This document shows, one piece after another, positions 49,733 through 57,665 of a stretch of 64,000 nucleotides of DNA. The number at the start of each line of letters is the position of its first letter. The first letter of the stretch is position 1. The DNA lies in assembly GCA_963791545.1 (NCBI GenBank), contig CAWBSR010000015.1:930001-994000 (forward strand). The letters run 5' to 3'. The notes beneath the pieces are model-generated. The model made no database searches and was not told the origin of the DNA. It worked only from the letters and a program-made list of their open reading frames with translations. This DNA comes from JALYXV01 sp963791545. GTDB taxonomy: Bacteria > Actinomycetota > Acidimicrobiia > Acidimicrobiales > Palsa-688. The translations under genes and the position numbers were made by a program.

Positions 49733-50395
49733 GTGAACATCCTACGGTGTCCGCAATGCCGCGGCACCCTCGAGGGCATGGTCCTTTTGGACGCAGAATG
49801 CGGAAACGGAAACCAAATGGTCGCCTACTCTGAGTTCGGCGTGGATGTCATCGCCATGGATATCAGTACCGGGCGAGGCCCGACCGGGTCCATTTCATAC
49901 AAGCCGACTTGCAGGCACCCCCCTCGCCCCAGCAAGCCTCGACATCATCCATTCAGCCGGCGTTCTCCATCATACCCCCGACACCGGACTTTCGAGGCGC
50001 TGCGGCCCCTTTTGCGCCCCGGAGGGACACTGTATGTATGGCTCTACTGCTATGAGCGATTGGTCACCCTTACCGTCAACTTCATCCGCCGCGGCACTAG
50101 CCGTATCCCGCCTCACCGCTTCGCTCGCGTCGCCGATGCCATGGCCGGCCCGTTCCAGGTGTTCTGCAGGGTGCTCAATGCCGCCGGCGTGAGGAGTTAC
50201 CCGGCTCTGCAGCGACGCGAAGCTGCCCTGGCCCTTCTGGACATCTTCGGCGCCCCGTATTGCCCATTGCCACTCCTTTGCCGAGGTGGCCCAGTGGTAT
50301 CGGGAGGACGGCTTCGCGGAGCCGTGGGAATGCAACAATAGCCGGCGGGGCTTCGGCATCTGCGGGCGGCTGGCTCCAATGAGCGAACACCGGGA
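49733..50395 (+). pseudogene. Class I methyltransferase with zinc-type head, frameshifted
   Basis: Pieces in three frames make one methyltransferase: head ILRCPQCRGTLEG, SAM motif LLDAECGNGNQMVAYSEFGVDVIAMDIS, then in another frame LAPASLDIIHSAGVLHHTPDT, then back TFEALRPLLRPGGTLYVWLY with a long C-terminal part, and finally FAEVAQWYREDGFAEPWECN in a third frame. At least three frameshifts are needed, so no functional product is expected. Length and head suggest a methyltransferase of glycan or lipid loci. Confidence 0.65.
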
Positions 50396-50401
50396 CGCGC
50401 C

Positions 50402-50469
50402 ATGTATATCCTCGGCCTGACGACGCTCGGCGACGCCGCCGCCACCCTCATCTCCGATGGTCAGGTTGT
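50402..50469 (+). pseudogene. N-terminal fragment of a carbamoyltransferase
   Basis: From an ATG at 50402 the first 23 codons read MYILGLTTLGDAAATLISDG then QVV, which resembles the beginning of NodU/CmcH-type carbamoyltransferases (ILGI...AAL..DG..V..A). The similarity ends abruptly at about 50469, where FG-GAP repeat sequence resumes. A fragment this short can only be suggested. Confidence 0.4.
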
Positions 50470-50571
50470 GGCCCACCACCGCCACCTGGTATCTGGACCG
50501 CAGCAGCGCCCGTCCACTGGGGTGCCGGCGGCGACATTCCGACGGTGCGGGTATCTGGAGCCGGGGCCTAG
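50470..50571 (+). pseudogene. FG-GAP protein, right end
   Basis: Reads TTATWYLDRSSA and, after a frameshift, VHWGAGGDIPTVRVSGAGA followed by TAG, the typical end of the FG-GAP protein cut at 48523. Its first 21 bp (50470-50490) are identical to 48400-48420 in the left part. Together they indicate that about 1.95 kb of other DNA now separates the two parts of one gene. Confidence 0.55.
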
Positions 50572-50660
50572 CTGATAGGCCGAAAGGGTAACTGGCAGTG
50601 CTACAGCCGAGGATTTGACGGTCACATGACGGCGGCGGAGCCACCGGCGCCACTGCTGGT

Positions 50661-50804
50661 TCAAACCTTGTCCTCCAGGGTCCCTCCCTCGCTGTCGCCC
50701 TCTCCGCGTGCATCGGCACCGGAGGATTGACCAGGGACCGTGGATTTGGTGGGGCCGGGGTCGGAATCCTCGTCGCGGCCTTCGGTGGTAGGCGTGTCGG
50801 TCAT
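50661..50804 (-). CDS. Small acidic disordered protein (47 aa)
   Basis: 47 residues from an ATG at 50804 with GGAGG 4 bp upstream. The sequence is acidic, Gly/Ser/Thr/Pro-rich and without hydrophobic core (TDTPTTEGRDEDSDPG and GGTLEDKV at the ends). Short acidic proteins of this kind are common in actinobacteria; function unknown. Confidence 0.5.
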   Translation of the reverse strand: MTDTPTTEGRDEDSDPGPTKSTVPGQSSGADARGEGDSEGGTLEDKV

Positions 50805-50944
50805 TGGGCCTCCATAGGTCCAAGATCTTCTACCCTCGGCGCCCGACCGGCTAACTGGGCGGTCCGGTTGTAGCCACACGCGGTCGATCGGCGGTATGCG
50901 CGGCGGACCGATGACAACTGGCGTCGGCGGCAGTCTCGTAACGC

Positions 50945-51742
50945 GTGACTGACATCTTCGCGACCGGGATCCAGATGGGTGAGTCTCCGCGGTGGCACGA
51001 CGGCCGCTTCTGGATGTGCGACTGGCTGGCAGGCGAGGTGCTGGCCTTCGAGGCGGACGGGAGCCGTGAGGTCATGGCGCGAGTCGAGGGGGGATTGCCG
51101 TTCTCGATCGACTGGCTGCCCGACGGCCGCCTGGTAGCCACCACCCCAGGTGGCGTGATGGTCGGCCCTGACCTCGCCCTCTATGGCGCAGCTGGGCAGC
51201 CGTTCAACGAGATCGTGGTCGACGCCGCTGGCCGGGCGTGGGTGGACATGCCGGGCTCGATGCCCTGGGAGCCGCGTAAGCCGGGGATCGTCGCCGTTGT
51301 GCTTCCCGACGGGAGCAGCCACCGCGTGGCCGACGACGTGTGGTTCCCGAACGGGATGCTCATCCTGGATGAGGACACGCTGGTGCTGGCCGAGTCACAC
51401 GCGGACCGGCTGACCGCCTGGACGATCACCGAGGCCGGCCGCCTTGCCGACCGGCGGGTGTGGGCCGACCTCGGGCCCGGCTCCGCACCTGACGGCATTT
51501 GCGCGGACGCCGACGGTGCGATCTGGTACGCCAGCGTTCCCGGGCGATGCTGCACACGGGTCGCAGAAGGAGGCCAGCTGCTGAACACAATCGATGCCGA
51601 CCGGGGCTGTTTCGCGTGCATGCTCGGCGGCGCAGACGGCCGGACGCTCTACATCGTGGCCAATCACTACGGCGCCAGCGGCGCCTCCGACGGCATCGTG
51701 CTGATGGAACACGTCGACGTCCCACACGCCGGCCGACCCTGA
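50945..51742 (+). CDS. SMP-30/gluconolactonase-like beta-propeller protein
   Basis: 265 residues. The family is shown by ESPRWHDGRFWMCDWLAGEV (the metal-binding Glu), INEIVVDAAGRAWVDMPG-like PFNEIVVDAAGRAWVDM, WFPNGMLILDEDTLVLAES and DGICADADGAIWYASV. These calcium/zinc-dependent enzymes hydrolyse sugar lactones or organophosphate-type esters; the substrate is not predictable. GTG start at 50945. Divergent from the small acidic protein. Confidence 0.85.
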   Translation: MTDIFATGIQMGESPRWHDGRFWMCDWLAGEVLAFEADGSREVMARVEGGLPFSIDWLPDGRLVATTPGGVMVGPDLALYGAAGQPFNEIVVDAAGRAWVDMPGSMPWEPRKPGIVAVVLPDGSSHRVADDVWFPNGMLILDEDTLVLAESHADRLTAWTITEAGRLADRRVWADLGPGSAPDGICADADGAIWYASVPGRCCTRVAEGGQLLNTIDADRGCFACMLGGADGRTLYIVANHYGASGASDGIVLMEHVDVPHAGRP

Positions 51743-51819
51743 CGGGCCGCCATCGGATCGCGCAAGACGCCACGGTAAACCTTGCTGACCGGCCGACCGA
51801 ACCACAGAAGACACACCGC

Positions 51820-52410
51820 CTAGGCAGTCGGCCGGTACCGGCACACCTGGACCCCGGTCGTCGAGGTAATGGCGGAGGTAAGTTCGAAGGTGCGGAGCTC
51901 GCCGTCGGGGGGGAACAACGTCTTGCCACCTCCGAGGGTGATCGGCTCGATCATGACGATGAGTTCGTCGACGAGCCGTGCCGTTAGCAACGACCGCACC
52001 AGCGACAGGCTGCCGTAGACGTAGATGTCACCGCCCGGCTTCTCCCGGAGTGCAGCCACCGTGTCGACGAGCGCCTTCCCCCGGATGATGGTGGCGGGAT
52101 TCCAGGTCAGGTCCGACTCAGCCAGGGTGTCCGATACGACGTACTTCTGGGTGCGATTGATCCAGTCCGCGAAGGGATCGCCGCCACGGGTCGGCCAGGC
52201 CTCGGCCGACACCTGGTAGGTCCGCCGCCCTTGAAGCAACGCCTCGCTCCGCCGGGCGAGCTCCCCGATGATCGGTCCCATGACATCGGGGTCGAAGAAC
52301 CGCTGCGACCAACCGCCGTGTCGGAAACCCCCGCTCGTGTCCTCTTGGGGGCCACCTGGGGCCTGCACGACCCCGTCGAGACTCATGAACTCGCTGACGA
52401 CAACTCGCAT
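51820..52410 (-). CDS. RibD C-terminal/dihydrofolate reductase-like protein
   Basis: 196 residues of the RibD-C family (YyaP/YwjB-like): start VVVSEFMSLDGVVQAPGG, then LLQGRRTYQV, KYVVSDTLAESDLTWNPATII, IYVYGSLSLVRSLL and VDELIVMIEPITLGGGKTLF. It probably binds NADPH; the physiological reaction is unknown. ATG at 52410 with GGAGG upstream. The remains of an alcohol dehydrogenase gene lie directly upstream. Confidence 0.87.
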   Translation of the reverse strand: MRVVVSEFMSLDGVVQAPGGPQEDTSGGFRHGGWSQRFFDPDVMGPIIGELARRSEALLQGRRTYQVSAEAWPTRGGDPFADWINRTQKYVVSDTLAESDLTWNPATIIRGKALVDTVAALREKPGGDIYVYGSLSLVRSLLTARLVDELIVMIEPITLGGGKTLFPPDGELRTFELTSAITSTTGVQVCRYRPTA

Positions 52411-52429
52411 GGTCTTGCCTCCCTGGCTG

Positions 52430-53050
52430 GTTGCTCGAGGTACAGACGGCTGGTTCGGCCGGAAGTCATCGCCGGCTCGGGCGAAGACTTCAACGCCTGC
52501 TCGAAATCGTCGAGAGCAAAGTGATGGGTGACCAACCGGGCCGCGTCGAGTTGCCGACCCGCGAGCAACTTCAAGAGGGTGGGCATCGAGGAGGTGTCGA
52601 CCAGGCCGGTCGTGATGATGACGTTGCGGGTCCAGAGATCCTCGAGATGAAGGGTCACTGGTTCCCCGTGTACCCCGATGTTGGCAACGTGGCCGCGGGG
52701 TCGGATCAATGTGGTCGCCAGCTCGAAAAGTGGCGGGCAATCCGACGGCTTAGATGGCCACGTCGGCGCCCAATCCATTGGTGAGCTCGAAGACGGGCTG
52801 CTGCGCGTCCTCACGGCTGTTGCTGACGGTGACGTCGGCGCCAAACGGCTTTGCCGCTTCCAAGCGTGCATCAACTTGGTCGATGGCCACGATTTGACTA
52901 GGGCGTAGAGCCGGGCACCCATGATGGCCGCCGGGCCGACTGGCCCGGATCCGACGACGGCGACGACGTTTCCCGGCCCCACCCGACCCTTGAGAACGCC
53001 CACCTCGTAGGCAGTGGGCACGATAATCCGCAGGCCCGGAGGACACCCCG
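52430..53050 (-). pseudogene. Zinc-type alcohol dehydrogenase, truncated and frameshifted
   Basis: MDR-family dehydrogenase pieces in order on the minus strand: IVPTAYEVGVLKGRVGPGNV and VAVVGSGPVG (NAD-binding loop), in another frame IVAIDQVDARLEAAKPFGADV and ELTNGLGADVAI, back to ELATTLIRPRGHVANIGVHG and VTHHFALDDFEQA, then VEVFARAGDD in a third frame. The catalytic N-terminal domain is missing and at least three frameshifts are present. It cannot make a working enzyme. Confidence 0.75.
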
Positions 53051-53269
53051 CAATGTCGGACGCACTGTTGGATCTCTCCGGTGCCACGTCGATTTGGGCT
53101 CGGGTGGCACCGGGGATTCCCGATGGCGAGGGTGGCCTGGCATTGCTGATGGCCTTCTGCGCCGGTGGTCCCGTCGCGCTGGGACTTGGAGCCCCTGACT
53201 GGTTGGTTGGGTATCTGGCGCTCGGAACGCGGCGGGAGGTTCGAGGGCACGCAGCGCGATCATGGGCGG

Positions 53270-53980
53270 ATGGCCGAAGTGTTCGAGTTCCAGGACCTGA
53301 GCGACGCAGCCTTTTGGGGCGTAGACCTGCAGCGGGCAACGCTGCGCGACGTTGACCTGACGGGGGCACGGATCTCGCACGCCCGCCTCGTCGACGTCGT
53401 TATCGATGCCGAGATCGATCGCCTCGTGGTCAATGGCGTGGACGTGACCGCCTACGTGAACGAGCGAGACCCGTGGTTCGTCCTCCGCTCGCATCTCCGC
53501 CCGACCGACCCAGAGGCCATGCGCGACGGGTGGCAGGCCTTCGACACAGCCTGGGAGTCCGTGATCGAGCGGGCGCTGGGCCTCACCGAGGAGCAGCGCA
53601 ACGCGTCGGTCGGCGGGGAGTGGTCTTTCGCCCAGACCGTCCGCCACCTCGTGTTCGCCATCGACAAGTGGTTCACCGTGCCGATCCTCGGCGGCGCCTT
53701 CCACCCGATGGGCGTCCCGAACACCGGATCGGTTGACTTCGGATGGCCGGGCCTTGACGCCGCCGCCGACCCGACGTTCGACGCTGCCGTCGCCGCCTGG
53801 CGGGACCGGTCAGCGCAGCTGCGAGATCACCTCGATGGCATCGAGCCCGCATCCTTGACCGACGAGGTCATGGTTCTCGAAAACGGCGCAAGCGCCGTGC
53901 ATGACTGCATCGGCGTCGTCTTCGAAGAGCACTTCCAGCACCTTCGCTACGCGATACGAGATCTCGATCGCCTCGGCTAA
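53270..53980 (+). CDS. DinB-family protein with pentapeptide-like head
   Basis: 236 residues. The N-terminus (FQDLSDAAFWGVDLQRATLRDVDLTGA) has pentapeptide-repeat character; from about residue 75 a DinB four-helix bundle follows, with WSFAQTVRHLVFAIDKWF and EEHFQHLRYAIRDL providing the two metal-binding His regions. DinB-like proteins include thiol-dependent transferases (bacillithiol/mycothiol), but the activity here is unknown. ATG start at 53270. The stretch 53981-54252 downstream shows nothing supportable. Confidence 0.8.
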   Translation: MAEVFEFQDLSDAAFWGVDLQRATLRDVDLTGARISHARLVDVVIDAEIDRLVVNGVDVTAYVNERDPWFVLRSHLRPTDPEAMRDGWQAFDTAWESVIERALGLTEEQRNASVGGEWSFAQTVRHLVFAIDKWFTVPILGGAFHPMGVPNTGSVDFGWPGLDAAADPTFDAAVAAWRDRSAQLRDHLDGIEPASLTDEVMVLENGASAVHDCIGVVFEEHFQHLRYAIRDLDRLG

Positions 53981-54252
53981 GGCGGTGGCATAACCTTCCC
54001 AGGATCGCAGCATCGCGGGATTGCAACTCGCCGCCGAGGTTGCGGTGCGCTGCCCTTGCCGATCGGACGCGATCCGAATCGCATCTGGCTCCTGCCACCC
54101 CGACCCTAACGCCCCGAACACTCATGGGGAAGGTGCCCTGGAGTCACCCGCGGGCAACGTGACTGAACGCCGGCTTTGCGAACGCCACTGTGTCTCGCCA
54201 GATTGCACGGCGCGCTGGTCGGGGGTGGATCAAGCGACAACTGTGGGTGCGA

Positions 54253-54516
54253 TCAGTCCTGTAGGCGGGCGTTGGATCCGACAATTGCCGTGATGGTCTT
54301 GCGCCCCAGGCCCGAAACCTCGGCCAGTTGGCGGATCGACGCCCCCGCGCGATGGGCAAGTCGAATCATGTCGTCGCGGATCCGAGATTCTTTGTCGGCC
54401 CTTTCTGAGCTCAGGCCGACAACTACAAGAGCGGCGCCAACCTCGCCCACCTCGCCCGCCCTGTACTTGTCCATCGCTGTCGTCGCCGCGGATACTTCGG
54501 CATCGCTGTAGCTCAT
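54253..54516 (-). CDS. Small HTH protein, second gene of an orphan pair
   Basis: 87 residues. The C-terminal half (RIRDDMIRLAHRAGASIRQLAEVSGLGRKTITAIV) is a plain helix-turn-helix; the N-terminal half is helical (DAEVSAATTAMDKYRAGEVG). Its ATG overlaps the stop of the upstream small gene (ATGA). Toxin-antitoxin or phage-type regulatory pairs have this layout, but I recognise neither protein. Confidence 0.6.
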   Translation of the reverse strand: MSYSDAEVSAATTAMDKYRAGEVGEVGAALVVVGLSSERADKESRIRDDMIRLAHRAGASIRQLAEVSGLGRKTITAIVGSNARLQD

Positions 54517-54674
54517 GATTCCTCCCGGAGGGCGAAAGCGAGCTTGTCCCGGATAGCCATAAGCAGGGCTACTCGAGGTGATATTTTTGCCTTGGCCTCG
54601 GCGTCGTTGAGGTGCGCCAACGTCATACCGAGAAGCTCGAGTGCTTCGGCCCGTTCAAGCTCGACTCTGACCAC
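54513..54674 (-). CDS. Small helical protein, first gene of an orphan pair
   Basis: About 53 residues from a GTG at 54674 (an in-frame extension to 54752 is less likely). The product is one charged helical unit: VELERAEALELLGMTLAHLN, then SPRVALLMAIRDKLAFALREE. It overlaps the HTH gene by 4 bp. No family recognised. Confidence 0.5.
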   Translation of the reverse strand: MVRVELERAEALELLGMTLAHLNDAEAKAKISPRVALLMAIRDKLAFALREES

Positions 54675-54794
54675 TGGTCCGATCGTACCCGGCACCGGTC
54701 CACTTTGGACCGCGTGGTCCGCATCAAAAGCACCGATGCGCCAAACGGCCACGAACTCCTACGGCCCCCTGATGGACGGTCGGTCACGTCCTGA

Positions 54795-54990
54795 CCACTG
54801 CGTCGCTCTCGGGCGGGCAACGCCAGCGCCTGGCCCTCGCCCGCGCCTGGCCACACGACCCAAGGTGCTCCTGCTCGCCGAGGCGACCAGCCATCTGGAC
54901 GCGATCACCGAGGCCGCGGTGCATGCCAATGTGGCCTCGCTGGGCTGCACCACGATTGTCATCGCCCACCGGCTGAGCTCACTTCAGTCG
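54795..54990 (+). pseudogene. ABC transporter ATPase fragment
   Basis: In two frames the plus strand reads ASLSGGQRQRLALARAWPHD (signature motif) and then KVLLLAEATSHLDAITEAAV with TIVIAHRLSSLQS (Walker B region and H-loop). A frameshift separates them and the Walker B Asp is Ala. It is the C-terminal piece of an exporter ATPase of the peptide/lipid type, without its N-terminus. Confidence 0.65.
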
Positions 54991-55001
54991 CCGAGAGCAT
55001 G

Positions 55002-55418
55002 TCAGTGCAGGCTCTGCGTGACAAAGCGTTTCGCCATCTTGGTGGCCGCCCCGAGCTGGCGGAAGTCGGCTATCTCGTGAATCTTCCCGGCGTGGATGCG
55101 CAGGGCCTGGAACATCTCACGGTCGGCCTCCCCGCCCGCGGGTCGCCACCGCAACTCGACGACACACGCCGCATCGGCTTCCCACACGACGTGCGCTTCA
55201 GGGATAGCGTCAGGGGCGACCATGCGGGTGCGGTTCTGGAGGACCGACCGGGCCTCGTTGGGGCCGCGTCAGGAGGGCGCCTTGCGCCATAACCAATGCC
55301 CGCGCTCGAGACCACGCCACTCGAGTCCGGGAGCGAGCAAGGCGACAAGCGGCTCGACGTCCCCCGCGGCCGCAGCGTCATATGCGCGCTGGACGTGGTC
55401 GCCGGCGGCGGACTCCAT
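55002..55418 (-). CDS. NTF2/SnoaL-like protein with in-frame TGA; candidate selenoprotein
   Basis: From ATG 55418 the frame reads MESAAGDHVQRAYDAAAAGD, then LVALLAPGLEWRGL and GHWLWRKAPS up to a TGA (55269-55271, position 50), and continues without shift RGPNEARSVLQNR, AHVVWEADAACVVELRWRPA and GKIHEIADFRQLG to a TAA. Both sides belong to one 138-residue NTF2-like fold, with the WR...P-GPDE-type region across the TGA; I believe relatives have Cys there, which needs an alignment. Nineteen nucleotides after the TGA a hairpin presents a GGUC loop. Selenocysteine insertion is the favoured reading; a nonsense mutation is the alternative, given the decayed genes nearby. Confidence 0.6.
55239..55256 (-). 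promoter_or_regulatory. SECIS-like hairpin in the SnoaL-like gene
   Basis: On the minus strand GAGG-C-CC, loop GGUC, GG-U-CCUC: six base pairs with one C/U mismatch, the loop beginning 19 nt after the TGA at 55269-55271. Bacterial SECIS elements place a loop containing G (often GGU) about 16-37 nt after the UGA. The loop is identical to that after the methyltransferase TGA. Confidence 0.5.
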
Positions 55419-55517
55419 GCGTCTCAGGCTATCGGAGGGAGTAGCTCGCAGGCGCTGGACGGGATCGTCGGGAGTCCGTCGTGCGCGTAGCACGCCCGTC
55501 TTGTCGACAATGACCGC

Positions 55518-56066
55518 ATGTTGCTTCTTCTCGGCCTTGCCCTCACCGCCGTCATTGGCTGGCACGTCCAACGCAAATCGGTCCGCATGGTCCCCGTCGC
55601 AGCCGCTGTCGTCTACGCAGCGATAGTGTTCGGCATGGTGTCGGTCGCGACACCCCCATTTTCGCGCTGGCTGTCCTCGCTGAACTGGGGCTCGGGGCCG
55701 GTCTGCTCAGTAGATATCACGCCCTACGCACTCGATAGGGCAAGCTCGGCAATCGATTTGGGTGCCGATGTGGCTGCCCTCACCGATCCACGTGCACGCC
55801 TCTACGGAATCGCCGTCCTGTATTCCAACCATTTAGTGACCGGAGGGTCAGTTTGCGGTTGCGACGTAAATAGTGGCCCACATTTGGGCGTTCACGAACA
55901 GGTTTCCCGACGATCCTGGTGTGGGTGTCGGAATAGTGCACGTCAATGCGCTGGGTTGGACCTCGACGCTGAAAGTTCCGGCTTTCGGATAGACATGGTC
56001 AACCTGCTCGCTGAACGTCCCCGGAGGAGTCTCGAAGCACGGATGCTGCTTGGTGGTGTCGGGTAG
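55518..56066 (+). CDS. Hypothetical membrane protein, 3' end doubtful
   Basis: The first 105 or so residues look like a real small membrane protein (MLLLLGLALTAVIGWHVQR and VPVAAAVVYAAIVFGMVSVA, two helices). The last 70 residues run antisense through the end of the convergent secreted-protein gene and have no coding character, so the gene may be truncated or end elsewhere. No ribosome site is obvious. Confidence 0.35.
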   Translation: MLLLLGLALTAVIGWHVQRKSVRMVPVAAAVVYAAIVFGMVSVATPPFSRWLSSLNWGSGPVCSVDITPYALDRASSAIDLGADVAALTDPRARLYGIAVLYSNHLVTGGSVCGCDVNSGPHLGVHEQVSRRSWCGCRNSARQCAGLDLDAESSGFRIDMVNLLAERPRRSLEARMLLGGVG

Positions 56067-56660
56067 GACATTGGTTCCATCGCCCGGGTAGAACGCCGTC
56101 AGGCAGCAGCCGGCGATGCTGTAGGTGGCAGTGATCGAGAAGTGGACCACTTGGCCGGCGCGGGGTGTTGCAGGCGACATTTGGAGAGTGGTTGTGATGC
56201 CATTCACCGTCGAGCTCCATGGCCCCGCCAGATTGACGGCCGTGGTGGGCGGAGTGGATACCGTCGTTGAAGTCGGGGCGGTTGTCGACGGATCGGCGCT
56301 GGTTGTCGCGGTGGGCCCGACGGTCGTCGTGGGCGTGGAAGAGTCTCGTGTGGTGGCGGCGGCGGCTCTGCCGGCGGCCGGGGTCCTTGCCGGCGGAAGC
56401 GCGCCCGGTGTCAGGGTGAGCACAGTCGTCGACGGCGGTGTGACCGGGGCGGCAACGACCTCGGCCAACCCCACTGTCTTGACCCCCCTGCGCCCGGTGC
56501 GGGGCTGGCCGCCGTGACCGGACGGCGCAATCGTCAGAACTACCACTGCAAGGAGGGCGACGGCGACCACGATCGCGACCACCGGCCGACCGATCGCGGC
56601 TGCGACTGGCGGTGGGGATGGAGAAGCGTGATTACTCTGACCGTGCCGTCGTGTCAGCAT
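55848..56660 (-). CDS. Membrane-anchored protein with Thr-rich linker and Cys-containing beta domain
   Basis: 270 residues from ATG 56660: a basic Pro/Ser head, one membrane helix (GRPVVAIVVAVALLAVVVLTI), a Thr/Ala/Pro linker, and a C-terminal PKD-like beta domain (QVVHFSITATYSIAGCCLTAF, DHVYPKAGTFSVEV) with four Cys. It should be exported with the domain outside. Function unknown. The intergenic stretch 56661-56950 holds nothing supportable. Confidence 0.65.
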   Translation of the reverse strand: MLTRRHGQSNHASPSPPPVAAAIGRPVVAIVVAVALLAVVVLTIAPSGHGGQPRTGRRGVKTVGLAEVVAAPVTPPSTTVLTLTPGALPPARTPAAGRAAAATTRDSSTPTTTVGPTATTSADPSTTAPTSTTVSTPPTTAVNLAGPWSSTVNGITTTLQMSPATPRAGQVVHFSITATYSIAGCCLTAFYPGDGTNVLPDTTKQHPCFETPPGTFSEQVDHVYPKAGTFSVEVQPSALTCTIPTPTPGSSGNLFVNAQMWATIYVATAN

Positions 56661-56950
56661 CGTGGAGCCTGTCTGGCACCTCGGCTTCCGAGACGAGTTT
56701 ATCCCGGCTCCTGGAAACCTCAGCGCCACCGCCATCATCGCACCCGAGCTAGTAGATGTCTCTGGCCCAGGATGACCATTTACGGGTAGTCACTTGCCAT
56801 TACTCGGCGTCATCGTGGGTACGCACGTGCTGCCGAGCCGGCAAACGGCGAAGGAACGCTGCCGGGCCACCGCGGCGCCCGCTTATGCACCGGATTCGGC
56901 TGGCAAACTGCCGACCCGCCCGACGACGCCGGAACGGAGTGGGACCGGCG

Positions 56951-57619
56951 TCAGTCGGCAGGAGCGCGCCTCGGAAATGGTTTCACCTGTCCCCAGGCGG
57001 CGAAGATTCCGATGTTCGCGACCTCGACCGAGGTCGTCGATTGGACGCATCACTGCATGCCGAGCGAGGCGTAGCCGTACTCGACGAGGCCGGCGTCATT
57101 GAAGAACTGTGCTATTTCGTGTTCGGAGAAACCGAGCCAGATGTCGGCTTGCTCGGTGCGCATCCATTCGTAACGGTGGGCGACGGCGTCGGTGACGGCA
57201 ACCCGGCCCCCTGGTCGGGTAACTCGTGTCATCTCTCGAAGCATGTTCGCTGGGTTGGGCGCGTGGTGCAGAACCATGTTCGCAACCGAGGCGTCTACTG
57301 ATGCGCTGACGACGGGCAGGTCGTCAAGCTCGGCCCGGACCAGCGTGGCGTTGGTGACGCGGAGGGCGGTGAAGTTGTTGTTGGCGACCGCGAGCATGGC
57401 CGCTGAGTTATCCACTCCGATCACTTTGGCGGCCAGTGGAGCGAGCCCGGCGGCTACGAAGCCGGTGCCGGTGCCGACATCGAGCACCGTCATGGTGGAG
57501 TCGGTCTGTGTCGACGCGGCGAGGGCGTCGATGACTCCGTTGTTGTAGAAGCTCGACCGCATGTCGTCCCACTCGGCCGACACTTTGTCGAAATATTCTT
57601 TGACGTCCGCGGAGTTCAT
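56951..57619 (-). CDS. SAM-dependent methyltransferase with in-frame TGA; candidate selenoprotein
   Basis: A class I methyltransferase, with motif I VLDVGTGTGFVAAGLAPLAA, then VIGVDNSAAML, DASVANMVLHHAPNP and TRPGGRVAVTDAVAHRYEWM. The first frame stops at TGA (57050-57052, position 190) after YGYASLGMQ, but reading on gives CVQSTTSVEVANIGIFAAWG and 12 more residues to a second TGA at 56951. A strand of the IGIFAA type is the normal end of this fold, and the residues around the TGA (MQ-U-C) suggest a redox or metal-binding pair, as in ArsM-like enzymes. A hairpin with GGUC loop starts 20 nt after the TGA. It lies 46 bp after the CstR-like gene. If the TGA is a plain stop, the protein is 57050-57619, 189 residues. 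Confidence 0.7.
57019..57036 (-). promoter_or_regulatory. SECIS-like hairpin in the methyltransferase gene
   Basis: A perfect 7-bp stem CGACCUC / GAGGUCG closes a GGUC tetraloop; the loop begins 20 nt after the TGA at 57050-57052. Stem length, loop content and distance agree with bacterial SECIS elements recognised by SelB. The hairpin lies inside the coding frame and its codons still encode plausible residues. Confidence 0.6.
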
Positions 57620-57665
57620 CGGTTCAATCCTTGTTCACCGTCGATCGAACTGGTCGCCGGCCTTG

